Shown here in pieces: positions 39,937 to 48,002 of a DNA stretch of 48,350 nt. The position numbers and the translations under genes are program-made. Positions within the stretch are counted from its first letter, which is position 1. Each line of letters starts with the position of its first letter. The stretch is from IMG/VR virus record IMGVR_UViG_3300028553_000043, positions 1 through 48,350 of that record, one strand, 5' to 3'. A model generated the notes under the pieces. That model did no database searches. It worked only from the letters and a program-made list of their open reading frames with translations, and was not told the DNA's origin. The DNA is from a virus.

Positions 39937-41880
39937 TTATCTTGGATTAGGTATACGTAAAAGACGTAACTCAGGTATAGCGTTATCAACTAATTCGGCT
40001 AATTGAGTATCATTTACAACATACTGATTTAATACTATATTGTGTGCTTCTTCTTCTATTATACGCTTAAATATTCTAATGTTTGTTAATCTAATAGGCC
40101 CTGAGACAAGAGACCAGTAGCCACCTGAATCAACAGAAACTTTATCATTTATAAAAATTAAATTGTTATATAAAAGTTTAAGTGCACTTGTTTCTAATTG
40201 AGGATTGATGTTATTTAGCGGTTTATCTAATTCATAAATATAAACTGAAAGTGATGTAAAAAGATTAGATAAATTGATTACTGTACTATACCACTTGTTA
40301 CTATCAAATGTTATGCCGTGTAAAAAGAAATAGTCAAGATTGTTTATTGAAACTATCATATACTGCCTTGTTAACTCAACTGAGAAACCACTTGGCAGTT
40401 CATCGTAACCATGTATTAAAAATGCCTTTGAAACAACTCTTGCACTTCCTGGTGAACTTATACTTTCATAATTAAAATCTATTACAAATTCATTACCTGT
40501 GTTTATTTGTAATATACGGTAATATCCATTATAATTACCGGTGTTGTTAATTTGGACAATGTCGCCTGCTTGCCATGGCATTTCTGCCGACATAACCAAC
40601 GCTGCTTTGCCATCATATTCAGTTATTGAATCTATATTAGTATAAGACTTTTCGGCCGGTAAAACAGGTTGAAACCAAAATGTGAAAGCTCTATCTTCAG
40701 TATCAGCAAATTTAACAGGCTGTCTATATTTAACTGCAAGCTCACCTGGGTTTAGTTTATTGAATTCGTAATAATTTTTAGAAACAATAGTCCAGTTATT
40801 ATTAATTTTAGAATCTGAAATTATAAGCTGTGATGAAAGTTCACTTCTAACAAAATCATTTACACCTGTGCCTATTGTTTTATACTGCTGTGGTTTTGTT
40901 ATTTTAAGTGTCTCTTCTTTTACCTCCTCATCAAATAGTTCATCTACACTAAGAGTAAGTGCATCAAGATCTTGTGTAATAATTTCATCTGCAGTAACAT
41001 TTGCACGCTCCTGGTATTTACGTAAAGTAGCTTTATAGTAAATATCTTTATAGAAAATTGGGTCAGCTAAAGCAATAGAATTAATTTCATACATTCTATC
41101 AACTAATGGAAAGTAAATATAATCACGTTCATTGGGTCTTGTTCTTGCACCAAATGCATTTTGAAATTCTTCCCTGGTAATATGAATTTCAAAACTTTCA
41201 AATTCCATTCCAAATTGATTAAACTGAAATTCATTTACTGGAAAATTATTATCAGGAACAAGTACTTTTATCTCTTTCATTGCACTAACATTATATAAAG
41301 AATATTCTTTTAATATAACATCTCGGCTTCTTTGGTCTGCATCTACTTTAAAATATTTGACACAGTGGCCAAATATATTATTAGTGACGTTTGTAAGCTG
41401 TGTAAACATGCCTATAGTATTACTCATCATACTATAAGGATTAAATGTATTGTCATCATCACAGCACTCTTGTATAATTAAGTTGGCACATCCTGTTGGT
41501 ATTGAGCCCGGTTCACAACAGTCTATGCTAACCTGTTTTACATTGCGAACTATTCCGTTATCGGTTACTATTTCAAGTGCAATTGAAATAAATTCCATGG
41601 TATGACCTGTTTCAAGTTCTATTACAGTATACTTATATTCAATCCAGAAAGGCTTCTTGGGATCTATAATTTGATTTTCTAGATTGATATTGGTCATTAA
41701 AATCCAATCTGAATAATTTGAATTGTCTTGTGACCATCTAAAATATCTTTCAAATTTATTTACTGTATCTTCACCGATAACCTCATCAACATATCCCACA
41801 ACTTTCTCAACCTTTTCATAAGGTTCAGAAAGTTTAATGATAATAGATTCGTCTAATTGATTAACTATATAATTAGTCAT
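39937..41880 (-). CDS. Neck-type structural protein with T4 gp14-like segment and lectin-like C-terminus
   Basis: In this 647-aa protein, a segment near residues 228-295 (REEFQNAFGARTRPNERDYI followed by YFPLVDRMYEINSI) resembles the T4 neck protein gp14 pattern R-P-x-E-x-D-x-I-Y-F-P-L. Position agrees, because T4 has 13-14-15-16-17-18-19 and here this gene precedes terS, terL, sheath and tube. The C-terminal 260 residues are beta-rich (AFTFWFQPVLPAEKSY, FLHGITFDSNKWYSTVINLS), in the style of a LamG/concanavalin domain. A neck protein with a fused carbohydrate-binding-like domain would be unusual. The gp14 call is moderate and the lectin-like call is weak. Confidence 0.5.
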   Translation of the reverse strand: MTNYIVNQLDESIIIKLSEPYEKVEKVVGYVDEVIGEDTVNKFERYFRWSQDNSNYSDWILMTNINLENQIIDPKKPFWIEYKYTVIELETGHTMEFISIALEIVTDNGIVRNVKQVSIDCCEPGSIPTGCANLIIQECCDDDNTFNPYSMMSNTIGMFTQLTNVTNNIFGHCVKYFKVDADQRSRDVILKEYSLYNVSAMKEIKVLVPDNNFPVNEFQFNQFGMEFESFEIHITREEFQNAFGARTRPNERDYIYFPLVDRMYEINSIALADPIFYKDIYYKATLRKYQERANVTADEIITQDLDALTLSVDELFDEEVKEETLKITKPQQYKTIGTGVNDFVRSELSSQLIISDSKINNNWTIVSKNYYEFNKLNPGELAVKYRQPVKFADTEDRAFTFWFQPVLPAEKSYTNIDSITEYDGKAALVMSAEMPWQAGDIVQINNTGNYNGYYRILQINTGNEFVIDFNYESISSPGSARVVSKAFLIHGYDELPSGFSVELTRQYMIVSINNLDYFFLHGITFDSNKWYSTVINLSNLFTSLSVYIYELDKPLNNINPQLETSALKLLYNNLIFINDKVSVDSGGYWSLVSGPIRLTNIRIFKRIIEEEAHNIVLNQYVVNDTQLAELVDNAIPELRLLRIPNPR

Positions 41881-41892
41881 ATAAGCACTTCT

Positions 41893-41914
41893 TTGTCTAT
41901 ATATTTATAGACAA
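41893..41914 (-). promoter_or_regulatory. 9-bp inverted repeat containing a late-promoter box
   Basis: TTGTCTATA (41893-41901) pairs with TATAGACAA (41906-41914) around a 4-nt loop. The AATATATA box at 41898-41905 sits inside it, 17 nt upstream of the ATG at 41880. It also lies just past the stop at 41920 but lacks a following T-run, so an operator is likelier than a terminator. Confidence 0.5.
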
Positions 41915-41919
41915 GTTGC

Positions 41920-42579
41920 TTAAATTTCAAAATCGGTAGCAAGCATAATAAGAGGGTTGTCTAATTCTGACTTATTGTCTATAATTGACAGTAATAGATC
42001 GGCTGCGCCATCCTTTTCTTCGCTTGAAAGTAAAAAACTTAGAAGCTCAGAAGTCCTAAAATATATTCTGTGATCGTAGCCATAAAATTCATCATATACG
42101 GCAATGCTGTTTTCAATGAAAAACTTATTAATGGTTCTAACTTGCTTGGTTGTAAAAATTTCAGGCAGTCTGATATTCAACATGCTAATCTTGTAATTGA
42201 AAAAGATAACAGGCACCTTTTCTGTTTTATTTAATCTTGAAAAATTCTCCTCTCTGGAAACATTGACTTTTAAAAATCTAAGTGAATTATAACTCGTGAG
42301 TATTTTATCAAGAAAATAAAGACTTGTAGCATTCTTTTGCAAGTCTGATAAAGGCAATGAACGCACTGCTTCTATCTCTTTCATAAAAGATGTATATAAA
42401 ACTTCTCTAAAATCGTCAGCACCGATTAGATAAGTATCTTTAACACCCTGTTGTTCTTCGTAAACTGCGTCCCGTTTTAATTTTGTTATGAGTAAATTGT
42501 CATAATAGTTATTTTTATAAAGTGTTATATCAATAACTGCCGGAAAATCAAGATTAGGATAATTAATGCCTTCACCCAT
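41920..42579 (-). CDS. Hypothetical protein, possible head-tail connector
   Basis: I prefer ATG 42579 (MGEGINYPNLDFPAVIDITL), an 8-nt overlap with the upstream stop, to a TTG further upstream. The 219-aa protein is mixed alpha/beta with KVPVIFFNYKISMLNIRLPE and a helical C-terminus. It lies directly before the gp14-like gene, where T4 has gp13 or gp15-type connector proteins, but I see no sequence signature for either. Function is open. Confidence 0.55.
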   Translation of the reverse strand: MGEGINYPNLDFPAVIDITLYKNNYYDNLLITKLKRDAVYEEQQGVKDTYLIGADDFREVLYTSFMKEIEAVRSLPLSDLQKNATSLYFLDKILTSYNSLRFLKVNVSREENFSRLNKTEKVPVIFFNYKISMLNIRLPEIFTTKQVRTINKFFIENSIAVYDEFYGYDHRIYFRTSELLSFLLSSEEKDGAADLLLSIIDNKSELDNPLIMLATDFEI

Positions 42580-43048
42580 CTGCTTTAATTTGTTTTTCAA
42601 TGCTTTCAATTTCTTTTATTACTAAATCAGGACTAAATTTCAAAGCTTCTCTAAAATCTTTTTTACTTATTTGATATTTATTCAAATAAAATTTCAACGC
42701 TTCTGGGTCTATGTCTATTTTCTTATCGTTTACCTTTTCTGACCTGTCGACCCTTGTCCATATCCAATTGGGTGTTCTTGTATATCTAGTTGCGACAGCT
42801 TTCCAACAATCAACTACATGTGACGGATTTGTTTTGTTAACATTTAATTTATGGGCAAGTGTCGGATATTGTATGGACATGAAACGCTGTATCATAAACC
42901 TGTGTTTGCCCTTTTCATATTGACTAAGTTTTTGATAAGCCGCATCGTCGCTGAATAATATTTTAACAAAACTAAAAAGAGTGCCATCGTATTCAGCACT
43001 CTTTGGTTTTTTAACTTTTTCTTTTAGTTCTCTTTTCTTTTTAGCCAT
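42572..43048 (-). CDS. Putative clamp-loader small subunit, T4 gp62-like
   Basis: The 158-aa protein is helical with a basic N-terminus (MAKKKRELKEKVKKPKSAEY). The middle HRFMIQRFMSIQYPTLAHKL then HVVDCWKAVATRYTR, and the end YQISKKDFREALKFSPDLVI, parallel by eye the weakly conserved T4 gp62 segments around YSKFMVENALSQFPE and the C-terminal helices. Length is similar (gp62 is 187 aa). It lies two genes from the gp44-like ATPase and is coupled by TAATG to the nuclease gene. gp62 bridges the gp44 ring to the sliding clamp. This is a context-assisted guess. Confidence 0.45.
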   Translation of the reverse strand: MAKKKRELKEKVKKPKSAEYDGTLFSFVKILFSDDAAYQKLSQYEKGKHRFMIQRFMSIQYPTLAHKLNVNKTNPSHVVDCWKAVATRYTRTPNWIWTRVDRSEKVNDKKIDIDPEALKFYLNKYQISKKDFREALKFSPDLVIKEIESIEKQIKADG

Positions 43049-44250
43049 TAGAATAGTTTAACTGGACCTTGATTTCCACTTTGATGTTCTGTACTGATAT
43101 ATTTAGTACCATATAATATACCTTCTTTTGATACTATGTTTGCAATTTTAAGGTCTTTATTTTCGTGTAATTTTTCAATTTCCGCAAACATGATATTTTG
43201 TAAAGTTTCAGGTATAGTAGAAGTATGTAATAGTATTAGATTGGTATTAAGCTCAAGGTTTGGTAAAAATTGCTTAAATTCTGGGCATTTCATTTCAGAA
43301 GCTATAATCTTACATATTTCTATCTTATATGACTCTTCGAATAAATACATGCTTGAAAATCTATTGTGCCTAGATTTGAAAATCTCAAGTATATTTTTAG
43401 CCTTTTCATCACTTATTCTAGATGTTCTTGGTTTACCAGTTTTACCTATTTTTTCAACACTGTACACGGACTTAATATTATCTGACCTGTCACCTGTTAA
43501 TATTTTAGTAAAAACATATTCATCACAGAAGGTTTCAGTAACTGCAAGGCCATTTGAATTGATAAAGTATTTAAGTTCTTCTTTAACTTGATTGCTAATC
43601 AGAAATACAGTATCTGTATTGAAAATGTCTTCAAATTCATCTTTTTTATTAACGTCATCTTGGTTAAGATACTTATTAAAACCTGGGTAAACTGAAAGCC
43701 TGGTTCTGGTGTTATCATACCAGATAGTATATGAATTTGTTGATTTGTTATAATTAACAAGTTGCATTAAGTCTGTGTCGCCGCTCCATATTATACAATT
43801 CTCACCGTTGTTATTAAGATATGTAGCCCATGCGTATACTAAGTCATCGCCTTCAGCTCCTTGTACTCGATTAAGTATAACTCCCTGTTCTGCGATTAAT
43901 TTGATAAAGTCATCAACAACCTTTCTTACATTATCCCAGTGTATTTTACTATCCTGTTCACGGTTTGCTTTATATTCAGCTGTTGGAAAAAGATCTTTAC
44001 GCCAAGACTTGCTATCAAGTGTGAATACAATTCTACTAGTGATGTTTTTAATCTTTCGCATTTCAGATGCAAAATCAATGGCCAGCTTTCTCATGAAAAT
44101 ACTCATTTCATTTTCTGTGCTCATGAAACGGGAGTCTACGTCTACAGATTCTCCAAAGCCAGTTGGCATTTTTTGACGCGGTAAAACAAAGAGTCGGCTG
44201 TAAATGAAATATGTACCGTCAATTACTAGTGTGTGATTTTTAGCTGCCAT
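43048..44250 (-). CDS. rnh: T4 RNase H/FEN-type 5'-nuclease
   Basis: The 400-aa protein has the flap-endonuclease metal sites in order: Asp 11 in LVIDGTYFIYSR, Asp 79 in VFTLDSKSW, EGDD at 133-136, GDTD at 157-160, and a helix-hairpin-helix-like region with LTGDRSDNIKSV near 260. It is about 95 residues longer than T4 RNase H. The role is removal of RNA primers and 5' flaps during lagging-strand synthesis. It lies next to the clamp loader, a sensible partner, and has an A-rich leader. The catalytic residue set looks complete. Confidence 0.88.
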   Translation of the reverse strand: MAAKNHTLVIDGTYFIYSRLFVLPRQKMPTGFGESVDVDSRFMSTENEMSIFMRKLAIDFASEMRKIKNITSRIVFTLDSKSWRKDLFPTAEYKANREQDSKIHWDNVRKVVDDFIKLIAEQGVILNRVQGAEGDDLVYAWATYLNNNGENCIIWSGDTDLMQLVNYNKSTNSYTIWYDNTRTRLSVYPGFNKYLNQDDVNKKDEFEDIFNTDTVFLISNQVKEELKYFINSNGLAVTETFCDEYVFTKILTGDRSDNIKSVYSVEKIGKTGKPRTSRISDEKAKNILEIFKSRHNRFSSMYLFEESYKIEICKIIASEMKCPEFKQFLPNLELNTNLILLHTSTIPETLQNIMFAEIEKLHENKDLKIANIVSKEGILYGTKYISTEHQSGNQGPVKLF

Positions 44251-44298
44251 AATATTTTATTTTTGTAAATTTAAACATAATCTCTGTAAACTCAAAGA

Positions 44299-45267
44299 CT
44301 ATTGCAGATTATTTGCATTTACTATAGATTGTATACTATAGACGCATGATAGCATGGTTATTGCTTGATCGATAACAAGCGTTCGTTGCGCTTGATGTTC
44401 AGCAACTGTGATAATAATCTGTGGGATAAATTTGGCGAATTGTGGCTTTTCAAGTCTGATATACTCTATGAAGTCTGCCCCAAGGCTTGCCAATACATCA
44501 TCTACTCTGTTACTATACTGTGATATCAATAGTTTATAATTTTCAACCGGGTCTATTGAATTAAATATAAGTTCATACACATCTTTATAAATACCGTGGA
44601 ATTTCTTGACATCATCTATTGTTATAAGTGTTTTGCCTTCGGCAATGTAACCCTGTAATACTGTTAACGTGTTTCTCATATCTGGAAACTTTCGCTTCAC
44701 TAATTCCAATAGTGCAGGCTTTTCGATATCTGAACCCTCTTTCTTTACAATTTCATATACGCGCTTCATATATGACTTAAGCTGTTCTACTTCTTCGTCC
44801 TTTGTAAAATCAAAATTAATTTGTTCAAATCTACTAAGTACAGCTTCAGGTATTTTATTAATGTGATTTGTAGTCGCAATAAACCTTGTGTTTTTAGAAA
44901 AACTATCCATGGTTGCTTTTAGCGCTTTATTAAACTGGTCGCTGACACCGTCTATTTCATCTAAAATAACAATTTTAAGTCTACCTTCAATTGAAGTCAA
45001 AGAAGCTGTTGTACAGAATTTAGTAATTTTCTCGCGAATTACATCGACACTGGTTTCATCAGATGCATTAATATATCTGTAATCATGGCCAAATTGAGTA
45101 CATAAAGCCTTTGCTGCACTGGTCTTGCCAGTGCCTGGTGAACCATAAAAAAGTAAATGTTGGTAAACACCTTCAGATAATTTTGTTCTGATTCTGTCAG
45201 GTATTATTAAATCATCCAGTGTTGATGGCCTGTATCTCTCTGTAAGAAGTATATTTTGTATAGACAT
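44299..45267 (-). CDS. 44: Sliding-clamp loader ATPase, T4 gp44-like
   Basis: The 322-aa protein (T4 gp44 is 319) is an AAA+ ATPase: TERYRPSTLDDLIIPDRI at the start, Walker A LFYGSPGTGKTSAAKAL, Walker B KIVILDEIDGVS, sensor 1 RFIATTNHINK, and the arginine-finger/box VII region AVLSRFEQINFDF. The C-terminal domain is all helical, as in clamp loaders. With gp62 it opens and loads the phage sliding clamp on primed DNA. It shares a 55-bp divergent intergenic region with the only plus-strand gene. Confidence 0.93.
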   Translation of the reverse strand: MSIQNILLTERYRPSTLDDLIIPDRIRTKLSEGVYQHLLFYGSPGTGKTSAAKALCTQFGHDYRYINASDETSVDVIREKITKFCTTASLTSIEGRLKIVILDEIDGVSDQFNKALKATMDSFSKNTRFIATTNHINKIPEAVLSRFEQINFDFTKDEEVEQLKSYMKRVYEIVKKEGSDIEKPALLELVKRKFPDMRNTLTVLQGYIAEGKTLITIDDVKKFHGIYKDVYELIFNSIDPVENYKLLISQYSNRVDDVLASLGADFIEYIRLEKPQFAKFIPQIIITVAEHQAQRTLVIDQAITMLSCVYSIQSIVNANNLQ

Positions 45268-45322
45268 ATCTGTAATTTATTAGTTATACTATAATCAGAT
45301 TTTAAGTTTCAATAAATAATTT

Positions 45323-45844
45323 ATGAAGCCTTTTAAGATAGAAAGATCCCGTGGTAAAGATACAATTTGCCATATTAAATATAGTTGCCTTAAGCCTTAT
45401 CAAATTAATTTCTTCAAAGAGAATAAGCTTGTAAAAAGAAACGCAATCGAGGATGATAGATTTCTGCAAATAGTATTAAGAATAGTGGAATACGAAACTC
45501 ATTATAAAGACCATCTTAAGCTATATTATAATAATTATACAAAGGGCGTTTCATCTTATGATGAGATTCTAGAAGACGCTAAAATGCTAGATTGGAAATG
45601 CTGTATTTGTGATTGTGAAATAAAATCAGAAATTGGTAATTTTGAAATAGTAAATTTTCTTTGCAGCGATTGCTTTAAAGCTTACGGCAAGCAAAAAATG
45701 GTCGATGAAAGAATTTTAGATTCAAGTGTAAATTTCAGATATTTTTGCCAGAGAGTATTATTGAAACAGCAAAAGGGTCACATGCAGTATCTGAAAGTGT
45801 TCGAGACCAGTAAAAAGATTAAGAAGTCGAAATCGCTATATTAA
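45323..45844 (+). CDS. Zinc-ribbon-type hypothetical protein, only plus-strand gene
   Basis: The 173-aa protein begins MKPFKIERSRGKDTICHIKY behind an AATAAATAATTT leader. Cys pairs WKCCICDCE (near 92-100) and FLCSDCF (near 112-118) form a C-x2-C/C-x2-C zinc ribbon. The C-terminus is basic (SKKIKKSKSLY). It is transcribed away from the clamp loader and its 3' end overlaps the convergent DUF115-like gene by 26 nt. A basic zinc protein in isolated orientation may be an early regulator or host-takeover factor. No family is recognised. Confidence 0.7.
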   Translation: MKPFKIERSRGKDTICHIKYSCLKPYQINFFKENKLVKRNAIEDDRFLQIVLRIVEYETHYKDHLKLYYNNYTKGVSSYDEILEDAKMLDWKCCICDCEIKSEIGNFEIVNFLCSDCFKAYGKQKMVDERILDSSVNFRYFCQRVLLKQQKGHMQYLKVFETSKKIKKSKSLY

Positions 45845-46652
45845 TATCACAATAATCAAAACACTTTAAATTACTAGTCGCTGAAGTGTTATAAATTTTA
45901 ACAACTGATTTTATTATATCTGCGTTGTCTTCAAAATATTTTAACATACTATTATATACACTTTGTTTAGCTGTATTAGAAGGGTAACCATCATGGAAGT
46001 GTGTTTTATTACCGGTGTAGCCCATATCATATCCAAGTAGATATATTTTACTTGCTCCCAGTTTTATAGCAAGACTTATAGCACCAAATCCTGAGTTATT
46101 ACCCGCTGTGATCGAATCAGGTGTCGTCAAATCTATTATTCGACCGCCTGAATTTTTCAATACTGTTATGTTTTCAGAAACATTATTTGGATTTACACAT
46201 GGCGTATATTTCTTACATTCCTGCTTATTAATCTCATCCTTATACCAGGTATAAAATCTAGAATCCGTCCAGTATAAATACTGGTATTCAGGTAAGTACA
46301 TAAATGCTTTATTGATTGCTATTACATTTTTACCACTAAGTCTATTAAAATCAAAATCTTTTAAACTTGGCCCTCCTGCTATAAGGAAAACGGTTTTATC
46401 TTTTAATGTCTGTTCTATTTTACCATACTTTCGAAATTCTTGTTTTTCGTTTTTGAATTTCTGGTTATTTGGTTGTAAAGATTTCACAAATCGATCTTGT
46501 CTGTCCTTTACCCCATTGCTCGGGGGTCTTACCCCGTTGCCTGGCGGCCTGTTATTCCTTTCAACATTAGAATTTTCTATATTTGGTTTTACAGTAACCG
46601 TCTTTTGCTTAAGCGGAACCCTTTCAGGTTTTATAATCTTTACTCTTTGCAT
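45819..46652 (-). CDS. DUF115/MptE-like protein with basic Pro-rich N-terminus
   Basis: In this 277-aa protein, residues 1-75 are basic with a short RPPGNGVRPPSNGV repeat. From about 85 the DUF115-type fold begins: KTVFLIAGGPSLKDFDFNRL then NVIAINKAF, the nucleotide-binding GGPSL loop. AGNNSGFGAISLAIKLGASK then IYLLGYDMG follows. The same fold family includes CstI-like sialyltransferases (GNGPSL) and flagellin-glycan proteins. It is a paralogue of part of the 445-aa fusion at 4095. It stands between the capsid-region genes and replication genes, far from the glycosyltransferase array. Its 3' end overlaps the plus-strand gene. Confidence 0.65.
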   Translation of the reverse strand: MQRVKIIKPERVPLKQKTVTVKPNIENSNVERNNRPPGNGVRPPSNGVKDRQDRFVKSLQPNNQKFKNEKQEFRKYGKIEQTLKDKTVFLIAGGPSLKDFDFNRLSGKNVIAINKAFMYLPEYQYLYWTDSRFYTWYKDEINKQECKKYTPCVNPNNVSENITVLKNSGGRIIDLTTPDSITAGNNSGFGAISLAIKLGASKIYLLGYDMGYTGNKTHFHDGYPSNTAKQSVYNSMLKYFEDNADIIKSVVKIYNTSATSNLKCFDYCDINIAISTS

Positions 46653-46669
46653 TTCCTCTTTAAAAACAA

Positions 46670-46691
46670 AAAGCCTTCTGTAGAAGGCTTT
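46670..46691 (-). terminator. Intrinsic terminator after the 399-aa gene
   Basis: A 9-bp stem (46670-46678 with 46683-46691) and 4-nt loop are followed on the minus strand by a T-rich TTGTTTTT tract. It lies 22 nt past the stop at 46714. Confidence 0.85.
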
Positions 46692-46713
46692 AATAAATAT
46701 AAATTTTAATACT

Positions 46714-47913
46714 TTATTTGTTTATTAATCTGCTAAATCTTGTAGCAATTGACTCATATACATTTATAGATTCTTGTGCACTTGAATCTGTTCCATCTTT
46801 GTCAGCTGAAGTGCCTGCTTCTATTTCAGACCTTTTATTAGCTACCATTTCTTCAAATCCCTTATATGTTGAAATTCTTGTATCGATTTTAATATCGGCT
46901 AAGAGTTCATTTAATTTCTCTTTTAATTTACTTGGATCTTTTACTGCATCCTCGAATTGTTTACCTAAAGAAAGTGTTTTATCAAGTCTCTGTAATTCTA
47001 ACTCCTGAACTTTATTTAATTTTTCATCGTCGCTCATTGTTTTAGAAGAGTACGTAGCTTCTATTTCATCGTTGATTTCAGCAATTTCACCGCTTTCTTT
47101 TTCAAGTGCATTAGTTTTCTTTAACTCCGCCTCTATATTTAAAAGAGCTTTTTCATTTGATTTTATTTCGGCTTCAATAGAATTCTTTGAATCCTCATCT
47201 GCTCCTTTTAATCTATATTCTGCCATTGCTATTGATGTCTTAACATTTTCCTTATCTGCAACTCTTTTTAAATATTCTGAAGTAGCAAGCTTTGATATAT
47301 TATATTCAAGATCGTCAATTGCCTTACTTATTCTTTCTCTAATAGCTGACGATTTTTTCTGAACTGAATCTACACCCTTAGATTTTTGAGTATTTAATAA
47401 AATAAGCTGGTCAACTAATTTTTGCTTTTCAGTATCTGATATCCGGCCTGATTTAATCTTTTTTTCAAGATCTTCTATCTTATCATTAATACTATTGAAT
47501 TGCCTGTTAACATCAATTGCATCGATATTTTTCTTTTGTAATTCTAATATCTTTTTATATGCTTTAATAATCCTAGGCCTTCTAAACATAAAATCGATTA
47601 TTATACTATTGTCATCTTTTGCTTCAGTTATTTCATCTGTGTTAGATTCAGATTCTATGAATTCGTTATTTTCAGATTCTTGTGATTCTTCACCACCATC
47701 TTCACTAATAAATTCTGAATATGATTGTATATTTTGAAATTCAAGTATACTTAATACACTTGAACCATGCTTATATTGATAATATGCTTCAAACGATGCT
47801 CTGTCTATTTCAAGTTCATTATTTTCGAATATAAAATTTTCATAAACAGGTTCCATATTACTTGATTTGCATTTTAAAATATACTGATCTAATTGTGGAA
47901 TTATTAATTTCAT
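46714..47913 (-). CDS. Coiled-coil head-region protein with internal capsid-targeting-like motif
   Basis: In this 399-aa protein the N-terminal 100 residues hold NIQSYSEFISEDGGEE (about 61-76), similar to the T4 targeting peptide core (TYQEFIAE) but internal. An earlier VYENFIFEN (23-31) has the same spacing. Residues about 130-350 are charged and heptad-like (IEDLEKKIKSGRISDTEKQK), suggesting a long coiled coil. The end reads SINVYESIATRFSRLINK. It is the first gene after the major capsid gene and has its own box and terminator. It may be a scaffold/core or internal head protein whose N-terminus is removed. Confidence 0.55.
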   Translation of the reverse strand: MKLIIPQLDQYILKCKSSNMEPVYENFIFENNELEIDRASFEAYYQYKHGSSVLSILEFQNIQSYSEFISEDGGEESQESENNEFIESESNTDEITEAKDDNSIIIDFMFRRPRIIKAYKKILELQKKNIDAIDVNRQFNSINDKIEDLEKKIKSGRISDTEKQKLVDQLILLNTQKSKGVDSVQKKSSAIRERISKAIDDLEYNISKLATSEYLKRVADKENVKTSIAMAEYRLKGADEDSKNSIEAEIKSNEKALLNIEAELKKTNALEKESGEIAEINDEIEATYSSKTMSDDEKLNKVQELELQRLDKTLSLGKQFEDAVKDPSKLKEKLNELLADIKIDTRISTYKGFEEMVANKRSEIEAGTSADKDGTDSSAQESINVYESIATRFSRLINK

Positions 47914-47936
47914 AGTTGATTTTTATTTTGACAATG

Positions 47937-47944
47937 TATATATC
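47937..47944 (-). promoter_or_regulatory. Putative late-promoter box, variant GATATATA
   Basis: The box lies 23 nt upstream of the ATG at 47913, between the capsid terminator and the A-rich leader. Confidence 0.4.
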
Positions 47945-47955
47945 TTAGGATATAA

Positions 47956-47982
47956 AAAAAGCGCTCCAATGGAGCGCTTTTT
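47956..47982 (-). terminator. Strong intrinsic terminator after the major capsid gene
   Basis: A 12-bp perfect stem including A5/T5 flanks (47956-47967 with 47971-47982) with a 3-nt loop lies 20 nt past the stop. It has T-runs in both directions. A strong stop suits a very highly expressed gene. Confidence 0.92.
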
Positions 47983-48002
47983 AAATTAGCTTAAAGCTAT
48001 GA

